Positions 11,390 to 20,734 of a stretch of 64,000 bases of DNA are shown here, in pieces; the stretch's first letter is position 1; each line of letters opens with the position of its first letter. Below the pieces are notes generated by a model. That model did no database searches and was not told the origin of the DNA. It was given only the letters and a program-made list of their open reading frames with translations. The position numbers and the translations under genes are program-made. Source of the stretch: Aradus depressus (Eukaryota > Arthropoda > Insecta > Hemiptera > Aradidae); contig OY759217.1 of assembly GCA_963662175.1 (NCBI GenBank), positions 6,264,562-6,328,561 on the forward strand, given 5' to 3'.

Positions 11390-11725
11390 CCCCCAAGGCG
11401 TGGATGGGCTGGACATTCCTCCTCCTCCTTTCCTGGCCTAGGTAAGGTTGGTCACGTAGGCCACCGTAGAACACTGATAACTGTCTTCTCCCGCGTGAAT
11501 TTCACCAAACTCTCCACTGCGATAATGCGCGAACCGGTCGATAAAATTTGATCAAATCGCGGATTTAGACGACTATAATGCTTCGCCCGGTGATGGCAGA
11601 GTCAAAAGTTTCTATTTCACACTTTTTCCAGCACTACCGAAACTGGCAACAGAGAGGCTCCCAAAGACAACCTCTCTCGTCGGAGGTTACTAGCAGACCA
11701 TCTCGAGTAAGGGTACCGTACTCCA
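11390..11725 (-). mobile_element. Probable 5' UTR of the R1-clade LINE
   Basis: GC-richer sequence that continues the R1-clade element past the MITE up to where AT-rich intron-like DNA of the host gene begins. No coding frame of interest. It ends near the pyrimidine-rich block aacctctctcgtcgg (~11669-11683). The exact 5' border of the LINE is not visible. Confidence 0.4.
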
Positions 11726-11777
11726 TTCAATAAAAACAACCTGGAAAATATAGAATAAAATAATAAAAATTACTCAC

Positions 11778-13013
11778 TTTCGGAGGTACGACATTTTGTG
11801 TTCTCAAAAGATCTTTCTTTTTTTCCGCTTCGTTTTTGTTGAAATCACTCAGTGATTTGGCCAAGTTTTGGAGCCAGGACGGTTTCCTCTCGATACATTT
11901 AATTGCACTGTTAATTTGCACCTTCTTTGGCCATATATTGACTTTACCTTTCTCAAGTAGTTCTTCAGCCTTGACTTTCAACTCCTCGTAACTTTTTATT
12001 TCGCCTACTATTGCTATCTGAAGATACTCACGCGATTCTTCATCTATCTCCAGTGATGCCACTGATGAGAAGAACTCATTCCTGGAGGAAAGCCGACTGT
12101 TCAAATAACTAACAATTCTAGTTAGGGTTCCTATTAACCACCTAGTTCTCAGCACCCCCGATGTTAATTTATAGCCTCCATTAACAAGATCATAAATATC
12201 ATCATTTATTTTAAGTAAAACCTTGTCAAAAGTTTCTGTATTCTTAGAAATATATGTCTCAGTGTCTGTCACAAACTTGGAAGGCATTATACTGAACGAA
12301 TGTTCACCAATTATAATCCCTGGATCCGGCATATCCTTGCTCAGTTCAACAATATTATATACAGCCATCTGAATTTCCTTCTGTCTCGCTGCAACTTTGT
12401 CTTCGGTGTCAGACGCTTCTTGAGGTAGTTCATCTCTGTATTTTCTGATTTTTCCATCAACATAACCTTCTGGATCACTCTTTATTCTTGTCAATAATCG
12501 TAGTATTACATCTTCCTTTTCCTTCAGTTCGCTTTTGGTAATATTAAGAACATCAGTCATCTTCTGTCGCATCCTTTCCAAAAGTCTATCAATATCAACC
12601 TCAGAAATTTCACGATCCAACCCCTTAAAATAACGTATGATATTACCTTTTACATTAACTAATTGGACATCTTTGATGTAAGTCTCCAAGTTATCTCGTT
12701 CTTCATCGATTTTTTTTATATAGTCAAACAATTTTTCATCGACGTAGGTTTTGGTTTCACTCCTCATATTCGATATATCATTTTTCTTGCCCATAATGTC
12801 TTTTCCTAATTTATTCAGTGGCATTGTAAGAAATTTTATGATATGCATTAAATCGTTTAAACCATCTTGTGAACCTAAGATCTTGCTTAATTCATTTTTC
12901 AACCAGTTTTCGTCAAAGAATAAAGCATTCTCCTCCACAGAAGAGTCGTCGTTCGTCAATGGAATCGCACCACTAAACGCGAAAAACCCAAAAAGAAATA
13001 CTCTGAAAATCAT
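11778..13013 (-). CDS. First coding exon of a secreted helical host protein, function unknown
   Basis: The frame is open from 13208 to 11727, but the gene most likely starts at the ATG at 13013. That Met opens a clear signal peptide (MIFRVFLFGFFAFSGAIPL), and a TATA box plus TCAGT initiator lie just upstream. The exon encodes exactly 412 codons to 11778, where a strong 5' splice site GTGAGT follows (11777-11772), phase 0. The open frame past that point (YYFILYFPGCFY) is intronic. The mature protein is charged, rich in Lys/Glu/Asp/Ile, mostly helical and probably partly coiled-coil, with few cysteines and no domain I recognise. Later exons would lie left of 11700, possibly beyond the R1/BEL insertions or outside the window. 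A secreted salivary, venom or haemolymph protein is possible but not shown. Confidence 0.65.
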
Positions 13014-13017
13014 GTTG

Positions 13018-13057
13018 AACACTGAAGAAAGACACAGAGATCTTTCTGCATATATAG
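13018..13057 (-). promoter_or_regulatory. TATA box and TCAGT initiator of the secreted-protein gene
   Basis: On the minus strand TATATATG begins at 13056 and TCAGT (the arthropod initiator consensus) lies ~31 bases downstream at 13025-13021. The start codon follows about 10 bases later at 13013. Spacing fits a canonical core promoter with a very short 5' UTR, which supports the ATG at 13013 over the upstream in-frame ATG at 13208. Confidence 0.65.
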
Positions 13058-13519
13058 TTGGCCAAATCTGAAACATCTGTGTTGACGTCACCATGAATAA
13101 ATAAAATAATATACGTGTAAGCTGACGTTCTACTTGCCTCCTGCAGAATATCTTATAACACTTGTGTAAACCCGTTATATTCTCCCATCTCTCTACTGTG
13201 ATGTACACTACGGAACATTTTTTTTATGAATAAAAAGTAATTTTTTTTTATTATAATCTAATATCATATATATATTAGATATATATCAAGGTGTTTGAGA
13301 AAACAAAACAAGAAAACATATAAAAAACAGCTGTGAAATAGTGTTGAATGTAATGGAGTCGTGAGCTAGCTCTAAAACGGTGCATGTGGTTTTGATATGT
13401 TTTAAATAAAAATGAAGTTGAACAATTAGATGAAAGTTGACTGGGGTGGAATTAAAGTGTGAAGAGTTGACGGGGTCTGGTTTTTGTGGTAGAGGCGTCG
13501 AGAAGGTACAATTAATAAT
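13058..13519. other. Upstream intergenic DNA
   Basis: AT-rich sequence between the host gene promoter and the 2.49-kb direct repeat. It contains a T run and a tatatatattagatatatat block (~13263-13288). No gene is supported. Confidence 0.4.
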
Positions 13520-13939
13520 ATATTGTAGCATGTCTACCCTATAGATAATGCTCAGAACTGGCGATGTCTACGAGAGGATCGCGATCGCTAGGAGCAAAGT
13601 ATGGGTTGTGTGGTGTTGAATAAAAGAGGATTGCATTTGGAAGAGCATGCTCGGAACCAATGATGCCTGCGAGAGAATCGCGATCGCTGGGAGCGGAAAA
13701 TAAAGAATAATAGAGACACAATGGAAAGGAAGCCAAGATAATTGTCTACATCCGGTGTATAAGGAATAAGCAGTAAAGGTTTTTTTTCTTACTCCAGGTT
13801 TTCACACAACTAGAGGCGGATGTTAATTGGTAATATGCGATTGGCTGGAAATAAAATGGGCGGAGTCCGACGACCAATCAAGCTTCGAGAACTGTCCCCT
13901 ACCACGGTCGGATATCGGAAGCCACTCCCCGTTTTACTC

Positions 13940-14330
13940 ATTCTTCGTTCATGTCTTGGTGGATCACCACGTATCTTTTCTATAAGTAAAGTTTAGTTTG
14001 AATATGTGAAATTAACAGTCTTCTTCGCTCATGTCTTGGCTGGTCACCACGTTCTTTTTATATTGTACAGTTGAGTTTAAATATGTGAATTAACTTTCTT
14101 CGTTCATGTCTTGGCTGGTCACCACGTTCTTTTTATATTGTACAGTTGAGTTTAAATATGTCAATTGAGTTTTCTTCGTTCATGTCTTGGGTGATCACCA
14201 CGTATCTTTTCTATAAGTAATATCAGTTTGAATATGTGAAATTAACAGTCTTCGTTCATGTCTTGGGTGATCACCACGTATCTTTTCTATAAGTAATATC
14301 AGTTTGAATATGTGAATTAGTCGTAGAGAC
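13940..14330. repeat. ~75-bp minisatellite in the left direct repeat
   Basis: Five imperfect units, each with cttcgttcatgtcttgg, then (t/c)gatcaccacgt, then an AT-rich half with gttgaatatgtg or gagtttaaatatgtg. Two sub-types alternate (tatcttttctataagtaa versus tctttttatattgtacag). The same array is at 21155-21545. Confidence 0.85.
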
Positions 14331-15914
14331 ACACTTTGATTTTGGACGGTGCAAAGTCAGTGGGGGTGTAACTTCTGGTGTGCCCTCGAAACTACGCAGA
14401 TCTTCAGGGACTATGTGAATAGACGATTTCTACGGGAAGTCCAGAAAGGGTGATCACGCCGTCATTCGCCATGGATATCGTATCGAGGTACCTCGTAATT
14501 AAGTTATAATTCAGTCCTTCAGACACACGGCCAAATTATGTATATATTCAATTGTTGTTTTGTAAATATGTTCTCATTAAAATAAATATGTTAAAGTTAT
14601 AGGTTTGATTCATTTCATTCCCCCCCCACTCATGCTTCTTCTGGTTGACAACAGTAATTAATTATTGTTAATTACTGATGTCAACTAACCGTTAGGATCT
14701 TGTAACCGTTCTTCCCGTGGGAGTGCTTTCAGCTATTCAGGCATTGTTTAATTAAAGTCGCGATTTAAATAATTTTCAAATTTAATAATTTTTCGATCTC
14801 AATTTTATTTATTTTATTAATTACGTGATTTGCACTCACACAGGGAGGGAATTGGTTATTAATATATTTTTCAATATGCCCAAATAAAAAAAGAAATAGT
14901 TTTTTTAAGTATTAATTTAATGTTTTTGTGCCATTGTAAATTTTTGTTTTGTTTGTTCAAATAAGTTCTTTATAAATTTAAATATGTAAATATAGATAAT
15001 AACCCAATTATTTGTCCTCTTCAAATTCTATTCTATTCATCTTCCCTGTTGTCCCAGTAGTATCATTTAAAAAACCTTTGGATTAGAAATTAATATTATT
15101 TAAAATTATTAAAAATTGGTATCTCTTTGTGAATCCAAGTGTAAAGTTTGTTTAATTGAATTTTTTTCGTTGTATACGTGTACTTTCTTAAAAATTGCAC
15201 GTCTTAAATTATTGATAATATTTTTTTAGGGCAATTTTCGGCAAACTACTGTAGAAATCAAAATTTAAATAAACAAAAGAGATCAAATTTCTACAGGAAA
15301 TGTGGTAGCAAACAAGTTTTTATCACACTACATCATGTCCCATCTCTCTACATCATGAGGAAAACAATTATCAGGTGTTATACGATTAACTCTGGCTTTC
15401 AAGGTGATTGTTAAACAACTGTCGTCCTCCAGCTGTGTTCGTCATTGGATACAGGTTTTGGTGTCCCTTGCATCATCATCAGGTCTTGTAGCTCTAATAA
15501 GAGTTCTATGAGCCGCCTGATTGATCAGGTAGCTTCTCTGAGGGATCTTGAGAAACTCAAATCAGCTCCAGAAGATATGATGATAGCCGTGAACCTTTGG
15601 ATTAGATTTAATATGTTTGTAAAACTTAGAAGACAAGATGGCATCTCTTTAGAAATCCAAATGAAAAATTTGTTAATTGAAACTGTTTATAAAAATTACG
15701 TGCACTTTCCTAAAAGTTGCACGTCTTGAACTTATGACACTTTTTTAGGGCCCTTTTCGGAAATTACTATAGAAATGAAAATTAAATTGAAGACCAGTTA
15801 AAAGATGTCTACAGGAAATATAGTAATTTATTGTTTATTACTTATAACTATAATTTCATTATTATTAATTCAATTATGTTTATATTTTTATTTATTTATC
15901 ATTTATTTAAGATA

Positions 15915-16011
15915 GCAGTAATACCCGGCGTTGCCCGGGGAACTTTGACTTTTCTCCTAATATCTCTCATTCGAATCCTATTCAATTCTTCGACAGTACA
16001 TTCATGATGTT
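15915..16011. repeat. Truncated head of the dispersed CCCGG repeat
   Basis: Begins gcagtaatacccggcgttgc and matches the first ~97 bases of the fuller copies at 23131 and 48328. It ends abruptly at catgatgtt, where the sequence changes to poly(T) and unrelated DNA. Confidence 0.8.
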
Positions 16012-16327
16012 TTTTTTTTTGCTTTTTAACGTAGATTCCAGCCTATTAGGCCACAATGTTATATTTTCACTTAAAGTCGGTATTTAGAATCAAAACTGAA
16101 GAAGGATGGGTGGGGGTAGGGACAATGAATGACATCATTTATTGAAATAAGTTTATTTTTTTTGTTTTTGATTTTTTTTTCTTATGTAGATTTAGTTGTC
16201 ATTTATTTTACATATTATAACTATTGTTGTATTGTGATGCCATCTGACAGGTCACCATAGAAATTAGGTTAGCACCAGACCTCCCGTATAATTCATTTAA
16301 TTGTTTTGATATATATTTCTTATCAGA

Positions 16328-17977
16328 ATGGAAGGGAAAGAGAAGTCGGACTTAGAGCCGATACAGACACGGTCTAGGAAAACCATTCGCACTCCCCCGG
16401 AGTCCCCGGTAGAAAATCCTAAATTTGACCTAGAGGCGATGTTTAAGGCCATGCAGGAACAGATAGGACAGCAGGGAAAGGCCATGCAGGAACAGATAGG
16501 ACAGCAGGGAAAGGCCATGCAGGAACAGATTTCGGGACTAGGACAACAGGGAAAGGCCATGCAGGAACAGATAGGACAGCAGACTTCGGAGATAAAGGAA
16601 CAAATTTCGGCAATGGCAAATAATATCGAATCCATTAATCGCGATATGGGCACTCTACGATCTGAGTCCGGAGAATTGAGAACTAGACAGGATAATTTAG
16701 AAGGGAAATATGACAAACATGTTTCTGAAGTTAGGGACATGGTAGATGTCTGTTATCATGAAATGACAGGTAGGATCATGTCAGAAACACAACGTTTAGA
16801 TCATGAAATGACAGGTAGGATCATGTCAGAAACACAACGTTTAGATAAGGAGGTCGAGGAAATAAATTCGAACCAAAATCTTTTTCGTACCGATTGTGAG
16901 AAGAGATTCGCCAATATCTCGAAGAGAATAGATACTGTTTCGGGTCAAAATCAGGTCTCAACCCCAAAACATAATGACCAAGTGACGTTCACCATCCCTG
17001 AAGAACATAAAGATTGGTATACAGGTCAGACCTTTGCTCGCGAACAGCCTAGTAACGTCACTTTCCAAAATACGTATATAAAAAATTACGAACGTAACAA
17101 GGTAACGTTCCGTAACAATGTGTTGAATTTACCCAATCATTTCATATCAAATTTAGAAATTGCATATAGTCACATTGGAGAATTTTATAATCTGAACGAA
17201 TTTATAAAGTCACATTTAAAGGGCGAGGGTCTGGATTGGTTCCTTGTAAAGTCAGGAAGTATCCGCTCTTTTGATGAATTCGTCAATGCGTTCAAAGATA
17301 GGTTCTGCGGGGAGAAATATGACGTTATAGTCCGTAGGGAACTTGATACCCAAGGCTATGCCGATCATATGGATAAAACACCCAGCGAACATTTTTCAAA
17401 ATTTGTGTCACGACTCCAGGATAGTACATATAAAATTCCGGAAGGCTACGTATGTGAACTATTAAGCAAACATTATGGAGAGACGGTCGAAAATTCAGTT
17501 AGGATCCAGGGAATAATCTCTATTGAGAGACTACATGAGCAAATAATTAGGATAGGTACTAACATAATTAGACGTGATTGTAAATTAAAGGATAGTTCTT
17601 GGAAAGGCGGGGAAAGACAGTACCGACCAGATAGTCTTCCGAAAAACAATAACTTTCCCAAACAAGACCTACCTCGTTACAATTCTGGGAATGCACGGGG
17701 AACCTCTCACTACAATCAAGAGAGAGGGAATCAATTTAGCCGAGGCCCTTCCCGCGAGTCAAATCCAAATTACGATCGGCCACGTAATTACTATGACTCA
17801 AATCAGAATTATAATCGACCACCTAATTATAGGGATAACCAGTCGAAACCTAACGTAAGAAACATGGAGGTAGTGACCGACAACAATGTCAATACAGACA
17901 TGAAAGAAATAAAGCAATCCCTTGGAGAGTTGGCTAACAACCTGAAACCAATTGTTGACCACTTGATAAAAAACTAA
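16328..17977 (+). CDS. Gag-like protein of an LTR retrotransposon
   Basis: Intact 549-codon ORF. Residues ~35-100 hold an 11-residue tandem repeat (GKAMQEQIGQQ, about four copies) followed by heptad-like helices, so the N-terminus is probably a coiled coil. A second in-frame duplication repeats HEMTGRIMSETQRLD twice (~residues 143-172). The middle (~230-400) resembles a Ty3/gypsy-type Gag capsid region (GLDWFLVKSG, FVNAFKDRFCGEKYD). The C-terminus is Asn/Arg/Tyr-rich (NYDRPRNYYDSNQNYNRPPN), basic and without a CCHC knuckle, so RNA binding may rely on that tail. It sits inside the 2.49-kb direct repeats with a 14-bp gap to the next ORF. Gag would assemble particles that other copies' enzymes could use. 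Confidence 0.75.
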   Translation: MEGKEKSDLEPIQTRSRKTIRTPPESPVENPKFDLEAMFKAMQEQIGQQGKAMQEQIGQQGKAMQEQISGLGQQGKAMQEQIGQQTSEIKEQISAMANNIESINRDMGTLRSESGELRTRQDNLEGKYDKHVSEVRDMVDVCYHEMTGRIMSETQRLDHEMTGRIMSETQRLDKEVEEINSNQNLFRTDCEKRFANISKRIDTVSGQNQVSTPKHNDQVTFTIPEEHKDWYTGQTFAREQPSNVTFQNTYIKNYERNKVTFRNNVLNLPNHFISNLEIAYSHIGEFYNLNEFIKSHLKGEGLDWFLVKSGSIRSFDEFVNAFKDRFCGEKYDVIVRRELDTQGYADHMDKTPSEHFSKFVSRLQDSTYKIPEGYVCELLSKHYGETVENSVRIQGIISIERLHEQIIRIGTNIIRRDCKLKDSSWKGGERQYRPDSLPKNNNFPKQDLPRYNSGNARGTSHYNQERGNQFSRGPSRESNPNYDRPRNYYDSNQNYNRPPNYRDNQSKPNVRNMEVVTDNNVNTDMKEIKQSLGELANNLKPIVDHLIKN

Positions 17978-17991
17978 GTAGCAGGAGTGGG

Positions 17992-18969
17992 ATGAACAAA
18001 CTTAAAACTATGGGGGGAGGTAAATTTAAATTCAAGGGGGACATACGCAGTTTGCTTGGTACAGAGATGATGACGAGATTGACAGGGGACATTGACCTAC
18101 ATACTAACGTTGACAATAGATGTCCCACTCCTGTAAAGGTAAAGACAGACAGTAACAACGGACTGACATTGATGAAGCTACAGGGGTACCAAGAAGGTAG
18201 CGGTTTAGGAAGACACGGCAATGGACGTTTGGAACCAGTTTTTATCAGCACGAGAAGACCACTTCAAGGATTAGGTTACGAGTACAAATTTTTTGATATC
18301 AGATCACCAGTTAACGTAGAATCAATAGCAAAGACATCCTTACCAATCACTGCTAAGGAGGAAGAGACCATCGACAAACAAACATACCCCGACAATACTA
18401 TGACTGCCCCAGATCACGTAAATTCATCAAGTATAAAAGAGGACGAAATCACAGACAGACCGACAGGCAATGACGAAAACATAACTTCCCTAGACGACGT
18501 CAGAATATCATCTCTGATGCAGGAGTTTTCTGACCTACTTAGAAACGAGGACGAAGTAACAGACATATCGACAGACAATGACCACATAATCCGCTACCCG
18601 ACTAATGGCAACCCCACTTGTGAAGAACATCCGCAGGTGAACTTCATCAAAGACAATAGGATAACTGACATTTCGGGACTACAACAACAGACTTACAAAT
18701 TTACAGAAAAACAGGCCGAAAGACAGAAACAGAACTTTGAGGTACGACACAAACAGACTACATTAGAAATTGGCGATCAGGTGTTAGTACAATCTCTGCG
18801 AATACCCACCGGTAAGAGGGAAATATCCAAGTTATTACCATTCTGGGAAGGACCTTACCAGATTTTGGAGAAGAAAAGTCCTCAAACTTTTATTGTAGGA
18901 CACCTCGGCAGTAACGATGTGAGAGGGACATTCAATATTACCTCTTTAAAGCCGTATATTAGCGGATAA
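17992..18969 (+). CDS. G-patch / integrase C-terminus fusion ORF (pol deletion derivative)
   Basis: Intact 325-codon ORF just after Gag. Residues ~58-100 form a G-patch-like segment (GYQEGSGLGRHGNGRLEP, then LQGLGYEY), found near proteases of some retroelements. The middle is Asp/Thr-rich low complexity (repeated 'DEITD', 'TDND'). The last ~95 residues look like the end of a retroviral-type integrase (RQKQNFEVRHKQ, LEIGDQVLVQSL, LLPFWEGPYQIL, ITSLKPYISG). Protease, reverse transcriptase, RNase H and integrase core are absent, yet the frame is open. It looks like an in-frame deletion of pol in a non-autonomous element. Whether the product is used is unknown. Confidence 0.7.
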   Translation: MNKLKTMGGGKFKFKGDIRSLLGTEMMTRLTGDIDLHTNVDNRCPTPVKVKTDSNNGLTLMKLQGYQEGSGLGRHGNGRLEPVFISTRRPLQGLGYEYKFFDIRSPVNVESIAKTSLPITAKEEETIDKQTYPDNTMTAPDHVNSSSIKEDEITDRPTGNDENITSLDDVRISSLMQEFSDLLRNEDEVTDISTDNDHIIRYPTNGNPTCEEHPQVNFIKDNRITDISGLQQQTYKFTEKQAERQKQNFEVRHKQTTLEIGDQVLVQSLRIPTGKREISKLLPFWEGPYQILEKKSPQTFIVGHLGSNDVRGTFNITSLKPYISG

Positions 18970-20721
18970 ATTTACAAGCAGGCTAGAGAAGCGCTAGGGC
19001 TCTCTTTGAGATTAACGATCTTACTTCAGCCGAGTTAGGGGGGCGATTATTGCAGACGAGATCGCGGCCCTAGAGTCAGGGAAGAGATTTGTGACGTCTC
19101 TATGGGTGTCCATCCCCAGCTATCCCAGGAACAGTTAGACAAAGTCACACACACATAAAACAGACACTATTCTTTATTATTTGGGAATTATTTATTATTT
19201 TACACTAACGGCCAACACCTCATTATACAACAACACACAAAGAATCACACATACACATTTATTGGGGACACGGGATTTATTATTTAGTTATTTTTTTTTG
19301 TAAATAGGATAAGGCAGACGGGGACATTCTGGCACTCCCCTGGGGCTTAACATCGAGCATACCCCCCTTAGTCGAGCTCAAAGATTCCAAAGTGAATCGC
19401 CAGGTTGTAAATAGTAATTTTAGATAATAAGTTAGGGTTAGTTTTTTTTAAATTCTAGATATTAAGTTAGGATAATTTTTTGTTTATATTTGGCATAGGA
19501 TATTTTTTTATTAGTATTACGTTTTTTTTTTTGATGTTGGGATAATTTAGTTTAGATAGGTTTGTGGCTTCATTTTAATTTAACGTAATTATAGGACGGG
19601 GCAGACGGCATATGGACTGGCCATCCATAGGAATTTACCTACGTATTTAAATTTGATTAGGAGACGCGGATCTGAGTAGGCTGACAGCGAGGCGATGGCA
19701 CACACATTTGTAGGTAGTCACGTATGGTAAATGTACTTTCAATTGTATTTGTCTGTTTTGTTTTGTATTTTAAAATAATATTTGTATTAGTATCCGACCG
19801 TGTGTATCTATTGAAAATGTCACATTGACCCATATTTTATCTAGTGACCATGATGGGCTATGTTAACCCAATGAGAGCCTTGTAAATATATTTGTAACAT
19901 ATATTCAGGTATGGACCTTACTTATTATGATGCAGTGTCGACCACGGTAGGTCAAATGTCAATTTTGTTATTTTATTTAAGAAATCCTAGGGCAAGGTGC
20001 CGAAGCATACATGACTAAAGGGGGAGATATATTATAAACTGGAGGGGATACCCAGAATTGAATATTTAATTATCGTACACACGGAGAAGGGGCCACTCCA
20101 CTGATGCTTGTAGAATCCATTTAAAGGGGCGGGAGTTGCTTAATTATTTTTTATGCCATGAACTGACTGTTTGAGCTGAAGAAAGGGTTTCGCTACTTGA
20201 TTAATGCGGATGCCGGAATTTACATATATTTATGAAACTGAGATGGGATTTGAGTGGGCTTATTTTTCTATTTTATATTTCGTCGTCGTTCCGGCAGAAG
20301 GTAAATACCTGTCGAAGGCCTAAGGAGGCATATGGTTAGGGTTTGGTCAACCCAAATTTTTGTTGAAGCGGATTAGGTATATGGGAATTCAGTTGAAACA
20401 TTGTCGAGGCGTGGGGCCTTTTTGGATGTTTTAACTAGTCAGTGAATGTATGCTAGAAATAGAATCATCGTTATTTGCCAATGGAGAGGGTTAACTCCAA
20501 GAAGTACAGCGTAAAGTAAAATCATGCTTTGGTCACGCATGCATAGGCAAGCCATGCCGATTCGAAAGGAAATTTAAAATCATGTTTTGGTCACGCATGA
20601 TAATGAGGTCGATACCTGAGTATTTGGTTAAGTGTATATGCTCAGTGAACGAGCAAGTGTTAAGTGAAACTAATAAAATATGTGACTTCCAATGGTCATT
20701 TAGCCGACATATTTTATTTTA
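18970..20721. other. Non-coding 3' internal region of the LTR-like element
   Basis: About 1.75 kb without a supportable gene. Near its start a purine-rich block gttaggggggcga (19035-19047) resembles a polypurine tract but is not followed by sequence of the direct repeat. The remainder is T-rich with a duplicated 'aaatcatg(c/t)tttggtcacgcatg' motif (about 20518-20600). No env-like frame was found. Confidence 0.45.
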
Positions 20722-20734
20722 ACGGGAACGGGGG
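20722..20734 (+). other. Polypurine tract
   Basis: gggaacggggga lies directly before the right direct repeat (atat-TGTAGCATG). This is where an LTR retrotransposon primes plus-strand DNA, and it supports the LTR reading of the repeat on this side. Confidence 0.55.

Larger units (their letters stand above)
13520..16011 (+). repeat. 2.49-kb direct repeat, left copy (LTR-like)
   Basis: Matches 20735-23227 essentially base for base; the visible difference is one C in a poly(C) run (14630 region). The repeat starts atat-TGTAGCATG, so an LTR beginning TGTAGC is plausible, and the right copy is preceded by a polypurine tract. It contains a ~75-bp minisatellite, a segment related to 40077-40215, and at its far end (15915-16011) the head of the dispersed CCCGG repeat. 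No tRNA-type primer binding site follows at 16012, so the LTR end is not settled. Confidence 0.8.

Noticed and set aside
7494..11720. Twin-priming (5' inversion) as the origin of the opposed R1 pieces
   Set aside because: Twin priming puts the inverted 5' part upstream of the 3' part and poly(A); here it lies downstream of the poly(A).
15445..15729. 94-codon ORF repeated at 22661-22945
   Set aside because: Identical only because it lies in the direct repeat; it overlaps sequence related to a dispersed non-coding repeat and has no recognisable domain.
13524..16000. A clean LTR ending in ...GTACA at 16000
   Set aside because: The direct repeat continues past that point in both copies and no primer binding site follows; the border cannot be justified.
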